Positions 1-5,315 of a DNA stretch of 5,315 nucleotides are shown piece after piece (position 1 is the stretch's first letter; the number at the start of each line of letters is the position of its first letter). Source of the stretch: an uncultured Clostridia bacterium (GTDB lineage Bacteria > Bacillota > Clostridia > TANB77 > CAG-508); contig CANQMY010000086.1 in NCBI GenBank assembly GCA_947625075.1, positions 1-5,315 on the forward strand. Reading direction: 5' to 3'. A program made the position numbers and the translations under genes. Under the pieces are notes generated by a model, which was given only the letters and a program-made list of their open reading frames with translations, did not search any database and was not told the origin of the DNA.

Positions 1-648
1 GTAGTTTTTCTTATAATTTCTGTAGGAATAATGTTTACATTTTTTATATCAAAATTACTTTCTCTTACTTTATTAAAAGGAAAAACTGAAGGTGCTATTT
101 TAGAACTTCCACCTTACAGAAAACCACAGATTGGAAGAATTTTAGTTAGCTCAATAGTTGATAGAACTCTTTTTGTATTAGGTAGAGCATTAAGTGTTGC
201 TGTTCCTGCTGGTGTTGTTATTTGGGTACTTTCTAATATTAGTGTTGGAGGTGCTAGTCTTTTAAATTATATTGCTAATTTCTTTGACCCATTTGCAAAA
301 CTTATGGGATTAGATGGTTACATTTTAACAGCATTTATTCTTGGCCTTCCTGCTAATGAAATTGTACTTCCAATTATTCTTATGTGCTACATGAAATCCG
401 GAACCTTAGTTGATATGGAAAATATACATAGCATATTTCATATACTTATAGAAAATGGTTGGACTATAATCACTGCAATTAATGTAATGCTATTTTCTTT
501 ACTACATTTTCCTTGTGGAACTACACTTCTTACAATCAAAAAAGAAACTGGTAGTCTTAAATGGACTGCACTTTCTTTCTTAATTCCTACTGTTTGTGGA
601 ATTGTAGTATGTATGTTTACTAACTTAATTTACAATATAATTGTTTGA
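1..648 (+). CDS. feoB: Ferrous iron transport protein B, C-terminal part (5'-truncated by window edge)
   Basis: This is the last 215 residues of FeoB, the inner-membrane Fe(II) uptake protein whose missing N-terminal part carries a GTPase domain. The frame is open from base 1, so the ATG at 31 is an internal methionine, not a start. The segment covers the end of the membrane domain. It has several hydrophobic helices (for example around TLFVLGRALSVAVPAGVVIW) and the family signature GLPANEIVLPIILM in the C-terminal Gate region. It also has HFPCGTTLLTIKKETGS near the end, matching the usual FeoB HFPC-TTL motif with its conserved cysteine. The protein ends in a final hydrophobic helix and TGA, where FeoB proteins normally end. 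No feoA or feoC follows; the next element is a terminator and a convergent gene. Promoter and any Fur control lie outside the window. The family assignment is secure from motifs; the Fe(II) substrate is inferred from the family. Confidence 0.95.
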   Translation, partial: VVFLIISVGIMFTFFISKLLSLTLLKGKTEGAILELPPYRKPQIGRILVSSIVDRTLFVLGRALSVAVPAGVVIWVLSNISVGGASLLNYIANFFDPFAKLMGLDGYILTAFILGLPANEIVLPIILMCYMKSGTLVDMENIHSIFHILIENGWTIITAINVMLFSLLHFPCGTTLLTIKKETGSLKWTALSFLIPTVCGIVVCMFTNLIYNIIV

Positions 649-675
649 AAATCATATTTGATTTGTATATATCAT

Positions 676-705
676 AAAAATGGTCAAATTAATTTGACCA
701 TTTTT
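676..705. terminator. Bidirectional intrinsic terminator between feoB and rimO
   Basis: A perfect inverted repeat of 15 bases per arm with no spacer: left arm AAAAATGGTCAAATT, right arm AATTTGACCATTTTT. The central AATT would form the loop. The GGTC/GACC core gives the stem its only strong pairs. The A run on one flank and T run on the other provide a U tract in both directions: TTTTTATTTT after the stem on the + strand, and TTTTTATGATAT on the minus strand. It begins 27 bases after the feoB stop and ends 3 bases from the rimO stop, as expected for a shared terminator of convergent genes. Confidence 0.88.
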
Positions 706-708
706 ATT

Positions 709-2013
709 TTATAATATTTCTCCAATTAAATCATACTCACTTATATCAATAATTTTACAATTTACAAAAGTATTTATTTCTGCTTTTCCCTTCAAATAAA
801 TACACCCATCAATTTCTGGTACATCCATATAAGTTCTTCCCACAAAATATACTTCATTATTATCGTCTACAATAGCATCTTCTATTAATACTTTATATGT
901 ATTTCCTATAAATCTCTTTAGATTTTCCTTTGATATTTCTTGTTGTATTTTCATTATTTTATTATATCTTGCTTTCTTAGTTGATGAATGTATTTGATTA
1001 TTCATTGTAGAAGCTGCTGTATTTTCTTCCTTTGAATAAGTAAAACATCCTAATTTATCAAATTTTGCCCATTTTACAAATTCACAAAGTTCTTGAAATT
1101 CTTTTTCACTTTCTCCCGGAAATCCTACCATTAATGTGCTTCTAATTATTACCTCTGGAATTTCTTTTCTTAACTTTGTTATCAATCTTTTAGTACTATC
1201 CATAGTTGTTTTTCTATTCATTCTTTTCAATATTTCATTAGAAATATGTTGCATTGGTATATCAAAATATTTGCATATTTTATTATTATTTTTTACTTCT
1301 TCAATTAATTCATCTGTTATTGATTCTGGATAAGAATATAAAAATCTTATCCATTCTACCCCATTTATCTTACTTATTTTATTTAATAGTTCTGCTAGCT
1401 TTGGCTCTCCATATAAATCAACACCATACTTAGTAGTATCTTGAGCAATTATTATAAATTCTCTAATGCCTTTTTTTACTAGTACTTTTACCTCTTCTAA
1501 AATATCTTCTTCTTTTCTACTAGTAAATCTACCACGTATATAAGGAATTGCACAAAATGTACAAAAATTGTTACATCCTTCAGCTATTCTTATATATGCA
1601 TAATTTACTCCGGTTGTAACTACTCTATTTAAGAAATCTAATTTATTATTTTCATATTTACATGAAGATAATAATTTTTTAATTTCATTCCAAAATGATT
1701 CATATTCACTAAACTTTATAAACAAATCAACTTCAGGTATTTCTTTAATAAGTTCATCTTTATATCTTTCAATTAAGCATCCTGTAACAATTAAAAATTT
1801 ACAATTTTTCTTTTTATATTCTGCCATTTCTAATATTGTATTAATTGCTTCTTCTTTAGCTTGAGCTATAAATCCACATGTATTTATAACTATTATATTA
1901 GCTTCTTCCGGATTATTTACTATTTCAAAACCTTCTTTTTTAAATATGCCTATCATCATTTCAGTATCTACAAGATTTTTACTACATCCAAGTGATATAA
2001 AACCTACTTTCAT
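709..2013 (-). CDS. rimO: Ribosomal protein S12 methylthiotransferase RimO
   Basis: A 434-residue radical-SAM methylthiotransferase that, by family, adds a methylthio group to a conserved aspartate of ribosomal protein S12 in the cytoplasm. The N-terminal MTTase domain (about 1-118) starts with ISLGCSKNLVDTE and carries three cluster cysteines at C10, C46 (NTCGFI) and C79 (TGCL). The radical-SAM domain has the CxxxCxxC motif at C147, C151 and C154 within EGCNNFCTFCAIPYIRGRF. The TRAM domain (about 367-434) contains GRTYMDVPEIDG. IRGRF and the GRTY-PEIDG block favour RimO over the tRNA enzymes MiaB and MtaB. Length is normal. The ATG is supported by GAGG seven bases upstream. It is the last gene of the likely rpe-capA-rimO unit, 28 bases after the preceding stop, and ends at the shared terminator. 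The stretch after the third cysteine (VDLFIKFSEY) lacks the glycine-rich turn I would expect in many RimO proteins, which looks like lineage divergence. Confidence 0.95.
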   Translation of the reverse strand: MKVGFISLGCSKNLVDTEMMIGIFKKEGFEIVNNPEEANIIVINTCGFIAQAKEEAINTILEMAEYKKKNCKFLIVTGCLIERYKDELIKEIPEVDLFIKFSEYESFWNEIKKLLSSCKYENNKLDFLNRVVTTGVNYAYIRIAEGCNNFCTFCAIPYIRGRFTSRKEEDILEEVKVLVKKGIREFIIIAQDTTKYGVDLYGEPKLAELLNKISKINGVEWIRFLYSYPESITDELIEEVKNNNKICKYFDIPMQHISNEILKRMNRKTTMDSTKRLITKLRKEIPEVIIRSTLMVGFPGESEKEFQELCEFVKWAKFDKLGCFTYSKEENTAASTMNNQIHSSTKKARYNKIMKIQQEISKENLKRFIGNTYKVLIEDAIVDDNNEVYFVGRTYMDVPEIDGCIYLKGKAEINTFVNCKIIDISEYDLIGEIL

Positions 2014-2041
2014 TATTATTCCTCATATTACAAATTTCTTA

Positions 2042-3229
2042 TTATTTTTTTCCTAAAATAGAATTTAATCTATCTACACCTCTTATTAATTTTTCATAAG
2101 TGTTTTTATCTATTGTACTTATATTAGTATCATAATTTGCAATTTCTGACTTCATATCTAATATTTTAAATCTATTTTCCTTAAATTTAGAACCTTTATC
2201 TAGCATATAAACTGGTGTATAGTCAACTTTATATAGTGATGCTACTCCTTCTTTATCAACAAATATTTGTATATTTAAAATAAGTTCTAAGTTAGAATTT
2301 TCTATTGCAAAGTCTGATGTATAATCTCCTATCGAATATGCAATAAAACAGTCTTTAAAATCTTGATTTTGAACTACCTCCATTTTTTGTACTGCTGATG
2401 GATGTGCTCCAATTATTATATCTGCTCCATTATTAATCAAAAATTTTGCTTGTTCTTCTTGTGTTTTATTGGTTTCATTAGTATTAACATTTCCCCAATG
2501 CATCATCACTATCGTAATTTGTGCATTTTCTTCTGCATATTTCAAATCTTCTTTTACTAAATCTTCTGAATAAATATTTACTCCCTCTTTATTATTATTG
2601 TATGTATAAGCAGTAATTGCGATTTTAGTATTTTTGATTTCTATTATTTTTACTCTATTTTCTGGAGTAGATTCATAAGTTCCAACAGTTTTTATATTTA
2701 TAGATTCTAGATAATCTTTAGTTTTATTTAATCCTTCTATACCATTATCTAATGCATGATTATGAGCTAAGCTTACAAAGCTTATTCCACTATTTTTTAC
2801 AGCATCAGCAAAACTTTTTGTTTCTTCTGTTATTGTTGTTTCATAAGTTCCAATTGTAATATCTGAATCATTAAAATATTTAGAAATATCTGTAAAAATA
2901 TTATTATAATCTTTTCCATATTCTTTTAAATTATTGCCACATAAAATATCACCAACAGCTGCTAATCTAATTATTTGATTAGTTTTATATTCATTTGCAC
3001 TATTCATCTTAGCAGATGTTGATATATAAATATCTTCTATTTGTGCGTCAATTCTAGCTTTTTCCTCGGCAACTTTTTTCTTTTCTTTTAAATTTAAAAA
3101 TTGAATTATTAAAATACATACGATTATTATTATTATAAATATAATACTTAATTTTATAAAATTCCTATTGCTAATAGTCTCTATAACCTTATTTTCTTTT
3201 CTTCTAGTTCTTGCTCTTCTATTCGCCAT
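2042..3229 (-). CDS. Membrane-anchored CapA family protein (PGA_cap metallophosphatase-like fold)
   Basis: A 395-residue protein of the CapA/PgsA type, a family named for poly-gamma-glutamate capsule synthesis with a calcineurin-like metallophosphatase fold. A cationic N-terminus (NRRARTRRKENK) precedes one membrane helix at about 26-46 with no cleavage site evident, then a charged, probably coiled stretch (48-66). This predicts an extracellular domain anchored at its N-terminus. CapA motifs appear in order: AAVGDI (D94), GTYETT (E130), SLAHNHALDNG (N157, H158, D161), MMHWGN (H244), IIIGAHPSAVQ (H276) and YSIGDY (298-303). The usual GAHPH has serine at 278, and the usual GNF is GDY. No pgsB, pgsC or other capsule gene is adjacent, so capsule synthesis cannot be inferred; many clostridia carry such stand-alone proteins of unknown substrate. 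The ATG has AAAGG nine bases upstream. It lies 20 bases after rpe, probably co-transcribed. The family is secure, the function is not. Confidence 0.85.
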   Translation of the reverse strand: MANRRARTRRKENKVIETISNRNFIKLSIIFIIIIIVCILIIQFLNLKEKKKVAEEKARIDAQIEDIYISTSAKMNSANEYKTNQIIRLAAVGDILCGNNLKEYGKDYNNIFTDISKYFNDSDITIGTYETTITEETKSFADAVKNSGISFVSLAHNHALDNGIEGLNKTKDYLESINIKTVGTYESTPENRVKIIEIKNTKIAITAYTYNNNKEGVNIYSEDLVKEDLKYAEENAQITIVMMHWGNVNTNETNKTQEEQAKFLINNGADIIIGAHPSAVQKMEVVQNQDFKDCFIAYSIGDYTSDFAIENSNLELILNIQIFVDKEGVASLYKVDYTPVYMLDKGSKFKENRFKILDMKSEIANYDTNISTIDKNTYEKLIRGVDRLNSILGKK

Positions 3230-3249
3230 TTTCTTATACCTTTTTATTT

Positions 3250-3906
3250 TTAATCTTCTTTTAATTTATTTATAGTGTACTTATAATCTTTAGAATTTAT
3301 TAATGAACTTCCAACCACTGCAATATTAACTCCTGCTTTTTTTAATTCTTTAATATTTTCTATATTTATTCCACCGTCCGCTTCTATTTCTGTATCTAAA
3401 TCATTAGAATCAATATATTCTCTTAATTTTTTTATTTTATCTATTGTTTCTGGAATAAGGTTTTGTCCACCCTTTCCTGGATTAACTGTCATAACTAAAA
3501 CACTATGTACAAATGGTAAAAATTCATATACTTTTTCTACTTCAGTATCAGGTTTTATTGATATACCTACTTTTGAGTATTGTTTAATATAGTTTATAAT
3601 CTCAAATACCTCTTCCTTATTCTTAGTAGCTTCTAAATGAAACGTTATACATTTAGGTTCATTTGGAGAAAATATATCTACATATTTCTTTACATCTTTA
3701 ACCATTAAATGTACATCTAGAGGAATATTAGTAATGTTTTTTAAATTATCTGAATATATTTTCATTTTTTCTGTAGTATCATCATCTACAAATTTTCCAT
3801 CCATTACATCTATATGAAAATAATCTGTATGTGCTGTTTCTAGTCTATAAAATGTATGGACTGATTGTTCTTCTTTTACACTTAATAAAGATGTTGATAT
3901 TTCCAT
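3250..3906 (-). CDS. rpe: Ribulose-phosphate 3-epimerase (divergent)
   Basis: A 218-residue TIM-barrel protein of normal family length. By family it interconverts D-ribulose 5-phosphate and D-xylulose 5-phosphate in the cytosolic pentose phosphate pathway. Recognisable motifs in order are ISTSLLS (usual IAPSILS), FHIDVMDGKF with H31 and D33, LDVHLMV with H66, ITFHLEA (H90), GISIKPDT, VLVMTVNPGKGGQ, EADGGI with D177, and VVGSSL for phosphate binding. H31, D33, H66 and D177 are the expected metal ligands, with D33 and D177 the acid/base pair. Divergent points: K145 replaces the phenylalanine of NPGFGGQ, the VPNITFG-like stretch after HIDVMDG is absent, and the aspartate after ILS is missing. 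A related sugar-phosphate epimerase such as an allulose-6-phosphate type is a weaker alternative. The start is fixed by AAGGAG eight bases upstream (3915-3920). First gene of the likely operon, with no usual rsgA or thiN neighbour in view. Confidence 0.9.
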   Translation of the reverse strand: MEISTSLLSVKEEQSVHTFYRLETAHTDYFHIDVMDGKFVDDDTTEKMKIYSDNLKNITNIPLDVHLMVKDVKKYVDIFSPNEPKCITFHLEATKNKEEVFEIINYIKQYSKVGISIKPDTEVEKVYEFLPFVHSVLVMTVNPGKGGQNLIPETIDKIKKLREYIDSNDLDTEIEADGGINIENIKELKKAGVNIAVVGSSLINSKDYKYTINKLKED

Positions 3907-3961
3907 TTAAATTTCTCCTTGTATTTTTAATTTTTACTCCTCTTATTAATTATTGAATTAT

Positions 3962-3990
3962 ATTATAGCACAAATTACTTATAAAAAAAA
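3962..3990 (-). promoter_or_regulatory. Predicted extended -10 promoter of the rpe-capA-rimO unit
   Basis: Reading the minus strand, TATAAT (3967 to 3962) is a perfect -10 box preceded by TGC, giving an extended -10 (TGnTATAAT). The -35 position at 17-base spacing (3990 to 3985) is only TTTTTT, so recognition would rely on the extended -10 and on the AT tracts upstream (3991-4020), which could act as an UP-like element. Transcription would begin near 3955, leaving about 50 bases of leader with AAGGAG before the rpe ATG. The very low G+C makes chance -10 matches common, but the TG and the position right after a terminator support this one. Confidence 0.6.
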
Positions 3991-4012
3991 GTATTATTTT
4001 TTTATTATAATA

Positions 4013-4067
4013 AAAATAATAATTCTTATAATTTACCTTTTCAAGTTTTTATAAGAATTATTATTTT
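4013..4067 (-). terminator. AT-only hairpin terminator after the prepilin-like gene
   Basis: An inverted repeat with 18 matching bases per arm: 4013-4030 (AAAATAATAATTCTTATA) pairs with 4050-4067, and one more A-T pair sits at 4031/4049. The loop is about 17 bases. On the minus strand it starts 9 bases after the TAA of the prepilin-like gene, and the far arm runs into TTTTTATTATAATAAAAAAA. The position is right for termination of that gene and it sits upstream of the rpe promoter. The stem has only one G-C pair per arm, so its strength depends on length; efficiency is uncertain. Confidence 0.65.
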
Positions 4068-4075
4068 ATAGTTTA

Positions 4076-4468
4076 TTAGTTATCTTTTTCTAAAAGAAAG
4101 CTTACATTTTCATCAGCATCCTTAATCTTTTTTAAACTGTATTTACTAGTTTTCAAATTGATAGAAACTATTGGACGAACTGCACTTCCTGAACGTGTAA
4201 ATCCAGGTCCTCCAGTAAATTTATTATTTGTTGCATATAAACTCCTCATTGCAATACTCTGATGTCCAACAGTTTGCAAGCAAAATAGAACATAATTGCC
4301 TCTAAGTGTCGTACATCTACAAGAAGTCCAGTACGACCAATTATTTTCACCAAATATTAGATTATAATAATTCGTATTTATCCAGTCTTCTAATTTTGCT
4401 TCTGTTCCATAATCATATGACCAGTATGATTGTCTAAATTCCGTATCATTATTTCCAACTTCTATTCC
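4076..4468 (-). other. C-terminal frame piece: domain with YWTSCRC and VRPIVSI motifs
   Basis: Encodes residues 281-410 of the reconstructed protein. GIEVGNNDTEFRQSYWSYDY leads into YWTSCRC (326-332) and, about 50 residues on, SGSAVRPIVSI (373-383). This pair resembles the YWLASRC...VRPVVSL ending I recall in clostridial prepilin-like and other surface proteins. A 27-residue charged tail follows. The YW...RP layout recalls C-type-lectin-like folds used by some hypervariable surface proteins, but no fold can be proved here. Hand count gives 63 G or C in 180 bases at 4141-4320, clearly above the flanks. The ATG at 4489 in this frame falls within the overlap with the previous frame and is unlikely to be a true start. 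Confidence 0.7.
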
Positions 4469-5219
4469 GGTTCTCTGTTTCATACCCATTTTCTTCTTCC
4501 CATATAAGTCCTTCTTTATCTCCTGTTACTTTTCCATCATTATTTTCGTATGTCCATTTTTTATCATTTGTTTCCCATATCTTAGGATAATTAACACCAT
4601 AATCATTATTATTTTTCATTTTTTCTCCATAAATATAAATACCTGTCCCATTTTCATTTGATTCATCTGCGTTATGATTATATTTGGTATAATCATACTT
4701 TGTTACTTTCTCTATATCACTCCTTCTTAAATTTGCTACATTTATTCCTTCTTTCATTTTTCCATCACTATTATATTGTCCATAACACTGTCTACATATT
4801 TCATTTATTGCCCATACTCCATTATTATATCCAGTTGCTCCTTTTAATGATAATGTTGCATCTGTTGGTTTTTCTGATATTAATCTTATAGTTTTTGTAT
4901 TTTCATCATAATCCCAGATTCTCCATTTCATTCCTTCTTCTGTTTCAAATATTTGATTATCATTTTCAATTTCTATATTGTTCTGATCTATATCTCCTTT
5001 ACTTACTCCTGATGTATTTGATGTTATTACAAATTGTTTTTTATCTGGTTTATATCCTTCTACATATGCTCCTACATAATCATTATAGTCTATATTTAAA
5101 TCTTCTAATTTCTGTCCTAATTCTGTTAATGCTTTACTCTCATTTTCTGACGACTCCTCATACTTTTCTACTGCTTCTTTTGCTTTTTCAATTATTCCAT
5201 TTTGTCCTAATACTGTTCC
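4449..5219 (-). other. Middle frame piece: stalk and central domain of the prepilin-like protein
   Basis: Open without a stop from just after the first break to TAA at 4449. It encodes residues 31-280 of the reconstructed protein. GQNGIIEKAKEAVEKYEESS looks like the continuation of the pilin helix. A polar stretch follows, then MKWRIWDYDENTKTIRLISE (from 127), GATGYNNGVWAINEIC (157-172) with a CRQC pair at 172-175, and NVANLRRSDIEKV (190-202), which I recognise as recurring blocks of this family. The ATG at 4931 lies inside the continuous frame with no well-placed ribosome binding site, so it is not a separate gene start. The last six codons before the stop (RNRSWK) are out-of-frame sequence beyond the second break. 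Confidence 0.75.
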
Positions 5220-5310
5220 GAAGTGTTACTCCTGCTAATATTAATAATATTAAAATTGTGACTACAAGTGCTACTAATGTTATTCCTTGTTCTTTTATTA
5301 CTTTTTTCAT
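5188..5310 (-). other. N-terminal frame piece: class III prepilin leader and membrane helix
   Basis: The start frame of the split gene, 40 codons ending in TGA. Residues 1-9 (MKKVIKEQG) are a short basic leader ending in glycine, and residues 10-30 form one hydrophobic helix, the pattern cut by type IV prepilin peptidases. Position +5 of the mature form is alanine (A14), not the glutamate of classical pilins; this is common, from memory, in this clostridial family. The last ten residues (RNSIRTKWNN) are out of frame with the rest of the protein and are not expected to be functional. Confidence 0.8.
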
Positions 5311-5315
5311 ATGTT

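Larger units (their letters stand above)
4076..5310 (-). pseudogene. Prepilin-like clostridial surface protein gene, split by two single-base frameshifts
   Basis: Three consecutive minus-strand frames encode pieces of one protein. The start at 5310 gives a class III prepilin leader and membrane helix (MKKVIKEQG, then ITLVALVVTILILLILAG). After L30 the frame shifts by one base near 5220, and the second frame continues GTVLGQNGIIEKAKEAVEKY through the middle domain. Near 4470 it shifts again into a third frame that encodes YWTSCRC and ends after VRPIVSI. Dropping one base at each point yields 410 residues with no internal stop, matching the order of parts I recall in the clostridial family often named type II secretion or prepilin-type N-terminal domain proteins. 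Such proteins are presumably exported and cleaved by a prepilin peptidase after G9; their role is not established. As written, only a 40-residue peptide is made from the start. It may be a genuine pseudogene or an intact gene with two consensus errors. Only five bases precede the ATG, so its ribosome binding site and neighbours are not visible. Confidence 0.85.

Noticed and set aside
31..648. A complete short membrane protein starting at ATG 31
   Set aside because: The same frame is open to base 1 and the content is the FeoB C-terminus, so the gene begins before the window.
1136..1333. Plus-strand open frame of 65 codons inside rimO
   Set aside because: It lies wholly antisense to a well-conserved gene, is a low-complexity hydrophobic translation of AT-rich sequence, and has no convincing ribosome binding site.
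3907..3961. Riboswitch or attenuator in the rpe leader
   Set aside because: The predicted leader is only about 50 bases, AT-rich, and shows no stable stem or recognisable aptamer.
3981..4005. A/T-only inverted repeat (ATAAAAAAA...TTTTTTTAT, loop of 7)
   Set aside because: Made only of A and T, weak as a hairpin and easily produced by chance in this composition. It is more plausibly part of the AT tract upstream of the rpe promoter than a separate terminator.
4658..4891. Plus-strand open frame of 77 codons opposite the prepilin-like gene
   Set aside because: The translation is almost only Leu, His, Tyr, Ile and Phe, as expected from the complement of AT-rich coding sequence. The minus strand matches a recognisable family here.
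4449..4931. A separate gene starting at the ATG at 4931
   Set aside because: The frame is open without a stop back to 5219, and the upstream residues continue the prepilin-like protein. The ATG lacks a well-spaced ribosome binding site.

Overview
The window is strongly AT-rich: sampled 60-base lines are about 15-27% G+C by hand count. Its genes have Gram-positive-style ribosome binding sites (AAGGAG, GAGG) and AAA/ATA/TTA/AGA-rich codons. Together with a clostridial-type pilin-like protein, a stand-alone CapA-like protein and a RimO with a full TRAM domain, this suggests a low-GC Firmicute, most likely an uncultured, probably gut-associated, member of the Clostridia. The genus cannot be fixed from the sequence alone.

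Layout. The left edge (1-648, + strand) is the C-terminal end of feoB, the ferrous iron transporter. It converges on rimO, and the two share a perfect 15+15 base inverted repeat (676-705) that should terminate both transcripts. From 3906 down to 709 on the minus strand run three tightly spaced genes: rpe (ribulose-phosphate 3-epimerase), a membrane-anchored CapA-type metallophosphatase-like protein, and rimO (ribosomal protein S12 methylthiotransferase). The gaps are 20 and 28 bases, and each gene has its own ribosome binding site. They are probably one operon, driven by an extended -10 promoter at about 3962-3990. Their functions (pentose phosphate metabolism, cell-surface biology, ribosome modification) are not obviously linked, so this looks like a housekeeping transcription unit.

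The right end (4076-5310, minus strand) holds the most unusual feature: a clostridial prepilin-like surface protein gene split over three reading frames. The N-terminal class III (type IV pilin) leader, the middle domain and the C-terminal domain ending in a VRPIVSI motif each sit in a different frame. Removing one base near 5220 and one near 4470 gives a single uninterrupted 410-residue protein. Both breaks fall in a CGGAA context on the coding strand. The C-terminal module is also richer in G+C (63 of 180 bases at 4141-4320) than its surroundings. The locus is either a recently inactivated gene or a gene with two consensus errors. An AT-only hairpin terminator (4013-4067) separates it from the rpe operon.

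No RNA gene, CRISPR array, insertion sequence or riboswitch is visible. No stretch over 300 bases lacks a gene. I did not find a clearly new biological system; the split prepilin-like gene is the best lead.
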